A stretch of DNA of 64,000 bases from Spirochaetae bacterium HGW-Spirochaetae-1 (GTDB lineage: Bacteria; Spirochaetota; UBA4802; UBA5550): contig PGXY01000003.1 in NCBI GenBank assembly GCA_002839375.1, positions 618,796 through 682,795 of the forward strand, read 5' to 3'. A program made the position numbers and the translations under genes. The notes under the pieces are model-generated. The model had not been told where the DNA came from. It worked only from the letters and a program-made list of their open reading frames with translations, and did not search any database. The first letter of the stretch is position 1, and every line of letters begins with the position of its first letter. This document shows, in pieces, positions 25,643-34,562 of the stretch.

Positions 25643-26941
25643 CTACTTCATCATGAGAACATCACCCTTCATGAATATAATCTTCATGTCAGTTATTCTG
25701 GGATGGTTCGTGATGACACTTTTCTTCAGGAAAAGAATCTTCTCCCTCTCTGGCTCATCGCTTCCTGTAATAACAATACGCAGTGAATAGTGATCCTTTC
25801 CTTCCTCTGCTTCAAGGGAGAGTATTTCCAGCCCGGGAAATTCCCGGTGGAAGGCAAGCCGCGCGTATTCCTTTGCCTCGACACGCTGGTAATCATCATA
25901 CATGAAAATACTAACAGGAACTGCGATGGCCGCCAGAATCAATACGGAGAGTACTATCTGGTACATGGCCCTGCGCGCCACACGGGTTTCATCGGCCAGG
26001 GGAGGATGTATCTTCATCGCCCAGAAAACCACGGCGCCTGCAAGCCCGATGGAAATGAGGTTTATAATAAACAGGATAAAGGCGCCCGAGGCAACTTCCC
26101 GGTTCATGGTGCCCAGACCGATACCCACGGTACAGAGAGGCGGCATCAACGCCACGGCTATGGCTATGCCCACCAGGGTATTGCTGATTTTTTCATTGGC
26201 GTAACCATAGGCTCCCACTATGCCCGACGCCAGCGCCACAATAATATCAAAGAGCGTGGGGTGCGTCCTGGCCATGATCTCCCCGGAATACACGGGAAGC
26301 GGAATTATAAAACTGATCGCCGAGGAGATAAGGATGGCCCAGAACATTCCCTTGGCTATGGAACCGAGGGAAATACGGATAAGCTGAAGATCCCCCCATA
26401 TAACAGCCAGTGAAAAGGCCAGGATTGGTGTCATGAGTGGTGCCACTATCATGGCCCCGATAATGGTTGCCGTGGATCCCTGAACGAGACCGGTAGTGGC
26501 AATAATACAGGATAGCACCGTAAGGATATAATATTCCCGCGAGGGAGCTGCCCCACCCGCAAGTATCTCATATATATTCAGACCATGCTCTTCCTTTTTA
26601 CGAATCTGCTGAATATCACGCCGTTTTTCCAGCCAGAAACGGGGATTGATATAATTGCGAAAGGTTCGTTCCTCTTCATCGATAACGTAATCCACCAGAG
26701 ATCTGATATCGCTCTTCTGAGCGGCAGCAGCGGTCCTTTCGTCATTTTTCTTCACTGAGCTGACTTTCGGATCAGAATCGTTCTCCGCTTTTTTCTCCTG
26801 GCGTACTTTTTGCCCTTTACGGTCATCGGTTTCGGTCTTTTTCGCCGGGACGTTTTTATCATCGGGACTTATTTCGGCAGCACTATCCTCGCTCTTCTGC
26901 GGTGGATTCTTTGACCGGGGAAATAAATCTTTAATCGACAT
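25643..26941 (-). CDS. DUF389/TIGR00341-type membrane protein
   Basis: The start at 26941 (MSIKDLFPRSKNPPQKSEDS) is marked by GAGGAGACCC. 432 residues: a charged, low-complexity N-terminus of about 90 residues, then DUF389 with roughly six transmembrane helices (TATIIGAMIVAPLMTPILAF, ISNTLVGIAIAVALMPPLCT) and a small soluble C-terminal domain. The GAMIVAPLMTPI block is the family hallmark. Function is unknown; transport has been proposed. Its ribosome site overlaps the stop codon of the 27-residue ferredoxin, so the two are probably translationally coupled. Confidence 0.8.
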   Translation of the reverse strand: MSIKDLFPRSKNPPQKSEDSAAEISPDDKNVPAKKTETDDRKGQKVRQEKKAENDSDPKVSSVKKNDERTAAAAQKSDIRSLVDYVIDEEERTFRNYINPRFWLEKRRDIQQIRKKEEHGLNIYEILAGGAAPSREYYILTVLSCIIATTGLVQGSTATIIGAMIVAPLMTPILAFSLAVIWGDLQLIRISLGSIAKGMFWAILISSAISFIIPLPVYSGEIMARTHPTLFDIIVALASGIVGAYGYANEKISNTLVGIAIAVALMPPLCTVGIGLGTMNREVASGAFILFIINLISIGLAGAVVFWAMKIHPPLADETRVARRAMYQIVLSVLILAAIAVPVSIFMYDDYQRVEAKEYARLAFHREFPGLEILSLEAEEGKDHYSLRIVITGSDEPEREKILFLKKSVITNHPRITDMKIIFMKGDVLMMK

Positions 26942-26949
26942 GGGTCTCC

Positions 26950-27033
26950 TCACATTACATCGATGGCGTTGACGGTGCAGGCATCCACACAATTGCCGCA
27001 GTTGGTACATCGGTCATAAATTACATGGGTCAT
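26950..27033 (-). CDS. 27-residue single-cluster ferredoxin-like peptide
   Basis: ATG at 27033, stop TGA at 26950-26952. The whole product is MTHVIYDRCTNCGNCVDACT followed by VNAIDVM. It carries one complete [4Fe-4S] motif CX2CX2CX3C (Cys9, 12, 15, 19), exactly half of a clostridial-type ferredoxin, with Thr in place of the usual Pro after the last cysteine. AAGGA stands 7 bases before the ATG, a strong ribosome site. The stop lies 8 bases before the DUF389 start. It is either a genuine mini-ferredoxin or a decayed gene kept as a coupled leader; the strong site argues for translation. Confidence 0.6.
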   Translation of the reverse strand: MTHVIYDRCTNCGNCVDACTVNAIDVM

Positions 27034-27160
27034 GGGGATATCCTTTTACAGGCAAAATATACAATTAGTATCCCTCATTTTTTATCGGGCGTCAACAGAA
27101 AAAGTTCAATGTTCGAAGTATCCGGCAGAAATATTTTTGAGTATTAAACTTTTGAACCGG

Positions 27161-27390
27161 GGCCCTGATTAATCGGGGCCAGGATACCCCGCGTTGCATT
27201 TTTATGCAACGGACCTCAACCTGAACCTCAAAATAGCGGTATTCATTTTTTTCATTGCGGGCGGCATCGCGCTCCTGGTCGGATTCGGGGGTGATGAAGA
27301 ACGCTGTAGTACGCAAGGAGTGGCTTGCTCTCAAGCCACTGAATCTCTCTTCAATGGATTCAGTAGTGCACCAGGAGGGGGCTTTGATGA
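27161..27390. other. Structured intergenic region with several hairpins
   Basis: Between the mini-ferredoxin and the second Fe-S gene. Palindrome GGCCCTGATTAATCGGGGCC at 27161-27180; hairpin CGTTGCAT/ATGCAACG at 27192-27212; AGTGGCTTG/CAAGCCACT near 27319-27340, followed by an ACTGAATC/GATTCAGT stem ending near 27366. A rightward 89-codon frame with one hydrophobic stretch (27194-27463) is not accepted. It may be an RNA leader or a termination region. Confidence 0.4.
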
Positions 27391-27420
27391 TTCCTTCGAT
27401 CCTGATCTAACCGGCGATGG

Positions 27421-28248
27421 TCATGATATGTCAGCCACTTTTTTAACCCTGTCCATGATCTGACGGAAGACCTCGTCCTGATCGTCGATTTTAAGAGTCA
27501 GGGCTCCGCGCGGACAGGCACTCACGCACCGGCCGCACCCCTTACAGGATTCGAGGACTCTGGCCCTGCCGTTTTCCTCCCGGATCATGGACGCAAAACA
27601 TTGGGCGGCGCATATACCACAGCCGTTGCAACGCTCTTCATCCACTATGACCGATATGCCGGGAAGCCGGCGATATGCCTTGTCCAGGTTCGGGCCGGGA
27701 CGCTTCATGTCGGTGCGGTACATGCAGCAGCAGTCGTCGCAGAAACAGATGAACATAAGGTGCTTGAAATCCGGGAGGCCGAAGGCCACAACGTCGATCC
27801 AGACATGGGCGATATTGGCGATGAGGCCCGCATCGGCGGCCCTGCGCACGTGGGCCTTCGCCTCCCCGATTGTCGCGCGCCTGCCATGGGAGGGATGTAT
27901 ACGTTCCGCGCCCCTGCCCAGGGCCATACACCCGATATCGGCGGGATGATTGGCACACCGGAATTTTGCCCTGCACACGCACTCGTCGAATATAACCACG
28001 TGGCCTGCCTGGGCAATGAAGCGCTCCACAGCCTCGGTGGGCACCACCACGTTTTCCGGGGAGGGCAGTTTCACTCCTATCGGGATAGCGGTAATCTCAT
28101 TATGAGGGTAGCGGAAAAAGGGATTTATGATATGCTTCAGTACAGGATAATCGCTCCATCGTTTTCCCCTGGTCATGAGGGGCCAGGTCATGTTCGTGGC
28201 GAACCTGGCCATCCGTTTTGTGGGACCGTATTTGAACATCTTAATCAT
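27421..28248 (-). CDS. Cysteine-rich Fe-S protein with C-terminal 2[4Fe-4S] ferredoxin domain (paralogue B)
   Basis: 275 residues, no signal peptide. The N-terminal domain carries CVCR (90-93), Cys98 and Cys107, then after about 60 residues a cysteine cluster CFCDDCCC (168-175). The C-terminal domain is a bacterial ferredoxin: Cys207, 210, 213, 217 and Cys235, 238, 241, 245 (CKGCGRCVSACP). Ten or so extra cysteines upstream suggest one or two more clusters. It is a homologue of the protein encoded at 28708-29532 with identical 2-6-9 cysteine spacing. It is likely an electron-transfer protein of an uncharacterised family; redox partner unknown. It forms an operon with a small membrane protein and its paralogue. 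Confidence 0.75.
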   Translation of the reverse strand: MIKMFKYGPTKRMARFATNMTWPLMTRGKRWSDYPVLKHIINPFFRYPHNEITAIPIGVKLPSPENVVVPTEAVERFIAQAGHVVIFDECVCRAKFRCANHPADIGCMALGRGAERIHPSHGRRATIGEAKAHVRRAADAGLIANIAHVWIDVVAFGLPDFKHLMFICFCDDCCCMYRTDMKRPGPNLDKAYRRLPGISVIVDEERCNGCGICAAQCFASMIREENGRARVLESCKGCGRCVSACPRGALTLKIDDQDEVFRQIMDRVKKVADIS

Positions 28249-28278
28249 GGGAGCCTCCTGTATATCCGTGTTGCCGCT

Positions 28279-28662
28279 TCAATTCCTGTCGAAAAGAATA
28301 TCGAAAAATCCCCGGTTTAACACGCGGGGGATGGCAATGAAATAAATCACGCCGATCAACAGGTCCGCCGCTCCCAGAAGAGCCGGGACGAAATTACCGC
28401 TGGAGCATGCCAGCCACGAGAAGAGAAAAAAGGCTGCGACCCTGGACATGCCGTCCCAGAAGACCACGGTGGCCCGCCGCTCCAGGTCCCTCGATGAAAA
28501 GATCAGTATTGTTCCGAGGAAAACAAGAAACAGGGCCGGAAGCAGGAGCCAGAAGGGGCTTCCCGGGGCCTCGATGCCCGCCAGCGATATAGAGCCCGGT
28601 ATGACAAAGGCAATTCCCGTAGTGATGTTAATTATCCCGGTAAGTGCAACAAATTTTTTCAT
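28279..28662 (-). CDS. Small four-helix membrane protein between the two Fe-S paralogues
   Basis: 127 residues with four predicted transmembrane helices: FVALTGIINITTGIAFVIPG, LLLPALFLVFLGTILIF, MSRVAAFFLFSWLA and LGAADLLIGVIYFIAIP. No cofactor motif is seen. It sits 30 bases upstream of Fe-S paralogue B and 45 bases downstream of paralogue A, which suggests it works with them, perhaps as a membrane anchor. Function unknown. Confidence 0.7.
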   Translation of the reverse strand: MKKFVALTGIINITTGIAFVIPGSISLAGIEAPGSPFWLLLPALFLVFLGTILIFSSRDLERRATVVFWDGMSRVAAFFLFSWLACSSGNFVPALLGAADLLIGVIYFIAIPRVLNRGFFDILFDRN

Positions 28663-28707
28663 GGCCTATCTCCTGTATATATTAGATTGATTTGGTGTTA
28701 TCATATT

Positions 28708-29532
28708 TTATCGGTAATTGATGATTCTGCTTATACGGCCGGTTAATTCCATTACAGCCTCGTCAACGGACTCGATCGAAGCGATAACAGCATTCTCGGG
28801 ACATAAGCTGGCGCACCGGCCGCAACCTCTGCATTTCCCGGGATCGATCACCGCCCCTTCATCCGTAATCTTGATGGCACCGGAGAAGCATTCGCGGGCA
28901 CAGTCGCCGCACCGGGTACATTGTTTCAGGTCGGCGGTCATGACGAGACCGCGCAATTTTACGATGGACGATTCCATCTCCGGGGTCATGAATTTCCTGT
29001 TGTTCATGATGGTGCAGCAGCAGGAACAGCAGAAGCATATGGTGAGGAGCCTGCCCCGGTCCTTCACTCCCCAGAGAAAATTGTCCGGTTTGAAGCGGCC
29101 GGCGAATGGGATGAGGCCGTTTTCCACGCACGCCCGGGCGTGGGCGATGGTCTCCTCAACCGAGGTATGCCGGCAGACGGCTGGGTCAATTTCAGCAGCG
29201 CCATCACCGAGCATCACACATGCCAGCTCGACGGGATGATTTTCGCACCTGTTGCCGTCGCGGCAGGTGCACCTGGCAATAATGGCCCGATGAGATGATT
29301 CGCGGATCAGTTTTTCCAGTATTATCGAGGGCAGGTAGCTCGATCTGTCCCCGGATATCTGCCTGTTGATCGGGATGTAGGTTATGTTGAAATTCTTTCC
29401 GCTGAGCAGTGGGACCACGAGACGCTTCACGACTGTACCGATCACCGGCCATCCGGTGGCCTTCACGATTCCCCCTGACAGAGGAAAGGTTTTCGCGAGA
29501 ATTTTCAGCCACAATTGGGGCCTTCGGGACAT
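28708..29532 (-). CDS. Cysteine-rich Fe-S protein with C-terminal 2[4Fe-4S] ferredoxin domain (paralogue A)
   Basis: 274 residues and the first gene of the cluster. CTCR (88-91), Cys96 and Cys105 are followed by an unusual run CFCCSCCC (166-173). The ferredoxin domain has Cys205, 208, 211, 215 (CTRCGDCARECF) and Cys234, 237, 240, 244 (CRGCGRCASLCP). The cysteine framework equals that of paralogue B, while the sequences between differ widely, so the cysteines are probably ligands. Hydrophobic patches at the N-terminus (about 16-45) suggest membrane association. Similar proteins are usually annotated only as 4Fe-4S binding protein; the role is unknown. Confidence 0.75.
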   Translation of the reverse strand: MSRRPQLWLKILAKTFPLSGGIVKATGWPVIGTVVKRLVVPLLSGKNFNITYIPINRQISGDRSSYLPSIILEKLIRESSHRAIIARCTCRDGNRCENHPVELACVMLGDGAAEIDPAVCRHTSVEETIAHARACVENGLIPFAGRFKPDNFLWGVKDRGRLLTICFCCSCCCTIMNNRKFMTPEMESSIVKLRGLVMTADLKQCTRCGDCARECFSGAIKITDEGAVIDPGKCRGCGRCASLCPENAVIASIESVDEAVMELTGRISRIINYR

Positions 29533-29898
29533 AGCATTATCCTTATGGTTATGTTATGTACCTATCTTGCAGAATGCAAATATATTTGTCTAACACTATT
29601 TATCAATGAGTTTTATTACTATCTCTTTTTCTTTTCAGTCAACGGGCTATGGCGTTGCCCGAAACGACAATCACACGCATCATTGAACCCTGCCAGCGAC
29701 GGATCAACAGGAATTTATAGATGCCCCAGTGTCCAAGTCCCTTCCGGTACACCGGTTTATCTCCATGTTCTGAACAAATGTACATATATAGATTCTAAAG
29801 AGATGATCTGATCATTAATAAAAAAAGACGGGGCAATGGTCCTGATCGGCGGGGTTGTTATGGGGGGCTTATATCTGCCCCCCACACAACATCTATCG
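29533..29898. other. Intergenic region with GC-rich hairpins
   Basis: 366 bases. The hairpin GGGGGGC/GCCCCCC (29862-29868 with 29877-29883) lies just after the AsmA-like stop on the minus strand and may end that transcript, though it lacks a T-run. CGGGC/GCCCG (29643-29661) is a smaller one. The Fe-S operon promoter should lie near 29540-29620. No gene is seen. Confidence 0.4.
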
Positions 29899-31371
29899 TT
29901 AGAACAGTTTCTTCTTCAGCTTTTTAGTAGCTTTTTTAGTCCCTTTATCGGCCGCGGCCTTGGCTTTGTCGGCAGCCACATCCTTGGCCTTGTCAACGAC
30001 AGCGTCAGCCGCTGATCCTGCCGCGTCCTTTACCAGGGATCCCAGGGAAGGCAGCTTGGGATGAACCAGGTCCGTTTTTGGATCATTCATGGTTCCCTTG
30101 ACCTGGTACTTCAGGTAGACCTTCCCTTCCTTATTAAGCAGGGGCTTCATGGCCAGGTCAGCTACCTTTTCGGCAGTCACGTATTTCCCCGCAGCACCGG
30201 TAATAGCCTTCTTGGCATTCTTTTCAATGCCGAACCTGATGCTCTTCCCGTGCTTGTCGGCCAGGATCATATCAAGCTCGGCGTCAACAGCCTTGGTGTT
30301 GATATTCGTTTTGCCTTTAAATGAGAGCTGGTAGTCGTCGGTCTTGATATCGCCCTCATCAATCTTCACCGTGCCGGCCTTGTACCACACCTTCATGTAG
30401 CCGTTCTTCCAGCGCACATCTTTTCCCAGGAAGTTGAGCTTGCCGCAATATTTAGAGAGCGCCTCGACATCCTTGGCCTTTTCAAGAATCTGCAGACCCG
30501 TGAGAGTTCCCTTAGGTGAGCCCATTTTCACGGTGACTTCAGGATCAAGACGGCGCGTCTTTACGTCAAAGGGCTTCACGGACCCCTTGATAGAAAGCAG
30601 CATATCAAAGGACTGCACCGTGCCGGTCTTCATCTGTCCCATGGTTTTTATTCCCATGTCGACATTGATCTTCACCTGGTTCTTTTTATCCAGGGCTGTG
30701 CCGTCAATATCAATTGAATGAACCAGTGCCGTCAGGTCATAGACCTGGAAGGTCTGCTGGAACTGTTTATCTTCATAGGTAAGTGTCCCCTTTTCAATGC
30801 CGATTTTGCCCACGTTGACTGCGATGGGTATATCATCGACGGTGAGTGGCTTCGGGGGATTCTTGGCCTCCTCGGCCAGGCGTTTCGCTTCTTCCCGTGC
30901 TTCCTTCTCGGCCTCGGCCTTCTCTTCAGCTGTCATGGGTTTCGCCACCAGCAGGTCATCAAAATTGAAAACGCCCTTTTCGTTTTTAACCACATTGATT
31001 TTAGGTTCATAGAGGGTCAGTTCCTTTAGAACGAACTGCTTTTGAAGCAGGGGCAGAAACTGCACCTTGAATTTAAAGGCCTTCAGGCCCACAAAAAGGT
31101 CTCCTGCCGGCACCGGTTTGCCTTCCAGCGCCGTCAGCTGCTTTTCGGTTTTAAAGTTTGATATTTTCACGTCATTCACTTCGATACCCGAAATAACAGA
31201 AAATATCCCCACGCTGATATCCCCTATCGTCGCGTGCCTGTGCAGTGCGCCTCGCATCTGTTTTTCAATAAACGGTTTATCCACAATGACGTATACCGCG
31301 ATACTGGCTATAACGATTAGTAAAATGATAACACCTATAATACCGCCAAGCCATTTTAAAACTCTTTTCAT
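29899..31371 (-). CDS. AsmA/DUF748-like envelope protein
   Basis: 490 residues. An N-terminal membrane helix (WLGGIIGVIILLIVIASIAV) is followed by a long beta-rich domain that opens like the AsmA superfamily (FIEKQMRGALHRHATIGDIS, VNDVKISNF, KELTLYEPKINVVKNEKGVF). Such proteins span the periplasm and help place lipids in the outer membrane. A charged linker (EEKAEAEKEAREEAKRLAEE) interrupts the domain at about residue 160. The C-terminal ~45 residues are rich in Lys, Ala and Asp and probably helical. The single small AsmA copy suggests a specialised rather than a main bridge protein. Confidence 0.75.
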   Translation of the reverse strand: MKRVLKWLGGIIGVIILLIVIASIAVYVIVDKPFIEKQMRGALHRHATIGDISVGIFSVISGIEVNDVKISNFKTEKQLTALEGKPVPAGDLFVGLKAFKFKVQFLPLLQKQFVLKELTLYEPKINVVKNEKGVFNFDDLLVAKPMTAEEKAEAEKEAREEAKRLAEEAKNPPKPLTVDDIPIAVNVGKIGIEKGTLTYEDKQFQQTFQVYDLTALVHSIDIDGTALDKKNQVKINVDMGIKTMGQMKTGTVQSFDMLLSIKGSVKPFDVKTRRLDPEVTVKMGSPKGTLTGLQILEKAKDVEALSKYCGKLNFLGKDVRWKNGYMKVWYKAGTVKIDEGDIKTDDYQLSFKGKTNINTKAVDAELDMILADKHGKSIRFGIEKNAKKAITGAAGKYVTAEKVADLAMKPLLNKEGKVYLKYQVKGTMNDPKTDLVHPKLPSLGSLVKDAAGSAADAVVDKAKDVAADKAKAAADKGTKKATKKLKKKLF

Positions 31372-31551
31372 ATGACTCTCCTTTTTGATTTGATAATTTT
31401 TATGGTTGATTAATTATGACTGCATACAAAATATACGGGCAGATATAATATAGTATAGAAAAACTCCCGCAGATAATCAATCAAAAATCATGAATATCAT
31501 GCAATTATCTGTACATGCCGGGAAAGACTTTAACGGTTTTCAGGAAAGGCC

Positions 31552-32280
31552 ATGACAAAAGCGGAAAGAATACACATTGAGAAAATCATTAAAGCCGTGG
31601 GTAAAGCCGTCAACCGATATAATATGATCAAAGACCGTGAAACGGTGGCTGTAGCCCTATCGGGCGGAAAGGACTCCCATGTGCTGCTGGAAACACTGGT
31701 TTTGCGGAAAAAACATCTTCCCATTGATTACACCCTGCATGCCGTTCATGTGAACATTACCAACATTCCCTATGAGGTGGACAGGGAGCATCTTGAGTCG
31801 TTCTGTCGCAGCCTGGATATCCCCTTTCATTACCGGGAGCTGGAAATAGAGCATACCGAACAGGAGGCTCTGTCCCCCTGTTTTCTCTGCTCATGGCACC
31901 GCCGCAAGGAACTCTTCCGTTTCTGCGAAGAGCACCGGTGCGGAAAACTGGCCCTGGGCCATCACCGCGACGATATCATCGAGACCTTTTTCCTCAACAT
32001 GCTGTACCAGGGCTCCCTGTCCACCATGCCGCCCCGGCTTGCCGTGTTTGACGGGAAACTGGAAATCATACGTCCCCTGGCATTGCTTGCCGAGGATAAA
32101 ATTGCAGAATACGCCCGTATCCGCGCCTTTCCCCCGCAGAAAAAGGAATGCCCCCACGGGGGGGATTCACGCCGCGAGGCAGTAAGAAAAATCATCGATG
32201 GTATGGAACAACTGCATGGCGAGGCCCGCAGCACCATATTCAAGGCCATGACCAATATTCACGGCGATTACCTGCCCTGA
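31552..32280 (+). CDS. ttcA: TtcA-like tRNA 2-thiocytidine synthetase (PP-loop ATPase)
   Basis: 242 residues. PP-loop SGGKDS near residue 40, PCFLCSWHRRKELF with the CxxC pair, the GHHRDDIIETFFLNMLYQG block, and a third cysteine in KKECPHGG. These match TtcA, which holds a [4Fe-4S] cluster on three cysteines and thiolates cytidine 32 of tRNAs with ATP and sulfide carriers. It is shorter at the N-terminus than the ~310-residue enterobacterial enzyme but contains all motifs. AGGAAAGGCC precedes the start. The 3' end overlaps the convergent YkgJ-like gene by 13 bases. Confidence 0.87.
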   Translation: MTKAERIHIEKIIKAVGKAVNRYNMIKDRETVAVALSGGKDSHVLLETLVLRKKHLPIDYTLHAVHVNITNIPYEVDREHLESFCRSLDIPFHYRELEIEHTEQEALSPCFLCSWHRRKELFRFCEEHRCGKLALGHHRDDIIETFFLNMLYQGSLSTMPPRLAVFDGKLEIIRPLALLAEDKIAEYARIRAFPPQKKECPHGGDSRREAVRKIIDGMEQLHGEARSTIFKAMTNIHGDYLP

Positions 32281-32651
32281 ACCGGCTCCTCGTCGGAATC
32301 ATTATAGCCGCAGCCCTCATAGGGGCTCAGGGGTCCGGTGCGGTCCAGGTGCTCCACATCGTCATAATAAGGAAAATCCCGGCACATGCGCGGACGGATG
32401 GGATGAATGGAACACGTGGGCGTTCCCTCGTTGTCGTGGGTAAAGTGCTTGCAGATGTAATGATAGGGCAGATCCTCTTCGGGTTTTTCGAATTTGAAGG
32501 CCAGCATGGGATAGATAAGATATATTTCCGAAAATTTCGGATCGATTTTAGGCGATTTCAGCCAGAATTCATAGGCCGTTTGCAGCAAATCGGGCGATTC
32601 GGCAAGCCGCACGTCCTGGCAGCAGTAACCTCTTCTCTTGCAGTATCCCAT
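32268..32651 (-). CDS. YkgJ-family cysteine-cluster protein
   Basis: 127 residues with cysteines arranged as CKRRGYCC near the N-terminus, then CKHF, CSIHPIRPRMCRDFP and GCGY. This is the YkgJ/CxxCxxCC metal-binding family (zinc or iron chelation predicted). The PTCSIHPIRPRMCRDFPY block is highly typical. Cytoplasmic; biochemical role unknown. It converges with and overlaps ttcA. Confidence 0.87.
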   Translation of the reverse strand: MGYCKRRGYCCQDVRLAESPDLLQTAYEFWLKSPKIDPKFSEIYLIYPMLAFKFEKPEEDLPYHYICKHFTHDNEGTPTCSIHPIRPRMCRDFPYYDDVEHLDRTGPLSPYEGCGYNDSDEEPVQGR

Positions 32652-32953
32652 GGCCGGTGCTTTCCTCCTGTCAGGCTGCCTCCCGGTTCCGGTCAGGCAT
32701 CAAATATATTACGTAAAAATTATTGCCAAATTCAAAGGACTGTTGAATAGTGGCTGTTTATATTCGGCCCCATGTTGAAGAAATAGCGGTATTTATCAAC
32801 AAAAATATTGCGTTATTGCAGCGGGGGCATAATTTCGATTGAAGAAATGATAATATATTGATATTTTTAATACCAATATACATAATTTGACCGGTTCACA
32901 CTGCATTGCATTGACTTTCTGTCCGTTACTTTATAAGAACGAGGAAAAAAGAT
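32652..32953. promoter_or_regulatory. Intergenic region with possible guaB promoter
   Basis: 302 AT-rich bases. TTGACT (32911-32916) and TATAAG (32932-32937), separated by 15 bases, could be a sigma-70 promoter just upstream of guaB. GAGGAAAAAAG serves as ribosome site. No gene, riboswitch or purine box is recognised. Confidence 0.35.
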
Positions 32954-34450
32954 ATGAACAAATACGATGGATTCTCCGGAGAAGAGCTCTTTACCCGTCA
33001 TACCGGTTACGCATATAACGACTTCATCATACTGCCGGGATATATCGACTTTGCCCCCGACGATGTAATCCTGGAGTCAAAACTGACCCGGCATATTTCC
33101 CTGAAAAGTCCCCTGGTATCGAGCCCCATGGATACCGTTACCGAGGCCGAAATGGCAATCGGTCTGGCCCTCATGGGAGGCATTGGCATCATACATTATA
33201 ACAACACACCGGCACAGCAGGCCGAGGAAATCAGAAAGGTAAAACGCTACGAAAACGGTTTTATTACCAATCCCATGGTTCTGTCTCCCGAACATACCGT
33301 TATGGACATTGATCGGATAAAAGAGAAGTACGGCTTTTCCGGCATACCCATCACGGAAAACGGCACCATGAACTCCAAACTCCTGGGCATCGTGACCAAC
33401 CGCGACATCGATTTTGAGCCCAAGAGAAATAAAAAAATCCGCGAAGTCATGACAACTGACCTGGTGACGGCGCAAAAAGGTGTATCCCTCTCCCAGGCGA
33501 ACAAGATACTCCGCGACTCCAAAAAAGGGAAGCTCCCCATTGTTAACGAAAAGGGTTCCCTGGTGGCGCTCATGAGCAGGAACGACCTTTTAAAAAACCG
33601 CGACTATCCTCTGGCCTCTAAGGACTCTAAGAAGCAGCTCATGGCGGGCGCCGCTATTTCCACAAAGGAGGAGGCAAGAGAGCGCCTCGAAGCTCTGGTG
33701 GAGGCCGGCGTAGACGTGGTCATCATAGATTCCGCTCAGGGCAATTCCATCTACCAGATCGATATGATAAAATACATCAAGCAGAAATATCCCAGCCTGA
33801 GTGTCATCGGCGGCAATGTGGTCACTGTTGAACAGTGCGAAAATCTGATACAGGCCGGTGTTGACGGCCTGCGCATCGGCATGGGACCCGGTTCCATATG
33901 CACGACCCAGACCACCATGTCCGTGGGGCGGGCCCAGGCCACGGCTATTTACCGTACGGCAAACTGCGCGCGCAAATCGTCGATCCCCGTCATTGCCGAC
34001 GGCGGAATATCCACCATCGGACACATATCCAAGGCCCTGGCCCTGGGAGCGTCAATGGTCATGATGGGATCAATGTTCGCCGGAACCCATGAAGCGCCGG
34101 GCGAATACTTCTATGAAAACGGTGTCAGGCTGAAGCGCTACCGCGGCATGGCCTCCATGGAGGCACTTGAGGCGGGCGGCTCCAAGCGCTATTTCGCCGA
34201 GGATGCAAAGATCATGGTTGCCCAGGGCGTCTCGGGATCCGTAGTGGACAAGGGATCCCTTTCCGACTATGTTCCCTACCTGATCCAGGGACTCAAGCAT
34301 TCCTTCCAGGACATGGGAACCCGCGACGTCACCACTCTGCATAAAAAGCTCTACGAAGGAGAACTGCGCTTCGAACTCAGATCCCCGTCAGCGCAGCTTG
34401 AAGGCCATGTGCACGACATGTATTCCTACAAGGAACCGAAATACATGTAG
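32954..34450 (+). CDS. guaB: IMP dehydrogenase, eukaryote-like type
   Basis: 498 residues. Catalyses NAD-dependent oxidation of IMP to XMP, the committed step to GTP. Catalytic Cys316 lies in GPGSICTTQ, and two CBS domains are inserted at about 105-225. Several blocks are those of animal and fungal enzymes rather than typical Gua[49 protein letters not shown] and [14 protein letters not shown]. Gln424 in VAQGVSG is the position that is Glu (EGVEG) in most bacterial enzymes and bears on mycophenolic acid sensitivity. The C-terminus [17 protein letters not shown] also follows the eukaryotic pattern. The active site appears complete. Confidence 0.95.
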   Translation: MNKYDGFSGEELFTRHTGYAYNDFIILPGYIDFAPDDVILESKLTRHISLKSPLVSSPMDTVTEAEMAIGLALMGGIGIIHYNNTPAQQAEEIRKVKRYENGFITNPMVLSPEHTVMDIDRIKEKYGFSGIPITENGTMNSKLLGIVTNRDIDFEPKRNKKIREVMTTDLVTAQKGVSLSQANKILRDSKKGKLPIVNEKGSLVALMSRNDLLKNRDYPLASKDSKKQLMAGAAISTKEEARERLEALVEAGVDVVIIDSAQGNSIYQIDMIKYIKQKYPSLSVIGGNVVTVEQCENLIQAGVDGLRIGMGPGSICTTQTTMSVGRAQATAIYRTANCARKSSIPVIADGGISTIGHISKALALGASMVMMGSMFAGTHEAPGEYFYENGVRLKRYRGMASMEALEAGGSKRYFAEDAKIMVAQGVSGSVVDKGSLSDYVPYLIQGLKHSFQDMGTRDVTTLHKKLYEGELRFELRSPSAQLEGHVHDMYSYKEPKYM

Positions 34451-34562
34451 TTCATGAGCGCTGCCCGGTTGTCCCGTTTTTATTTGAAACGGGCCGCCGA
34501 CACCTGTATGTTATATACAGCATGCGGTCATAAGCCGAAAATAATTTCCCCTGGAGGCAGCC

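Noticed and set aside
26942..27010. N-terminal extension of the DUF389 protein (23 residues starting MYQLRQLCGC)
   Set aside because: It is the mini-ferredoxin gene read in another frame; the ribosome site GAGGAG marks the start at 26941.
27194..27463. Rightward 89-codon frame with one hydrophobic stretch
   Set aside because: No ribosome site, low-quality composition, and it overlaps the end of Fe-S paralogue B on the other strand. It lies over hairpins.
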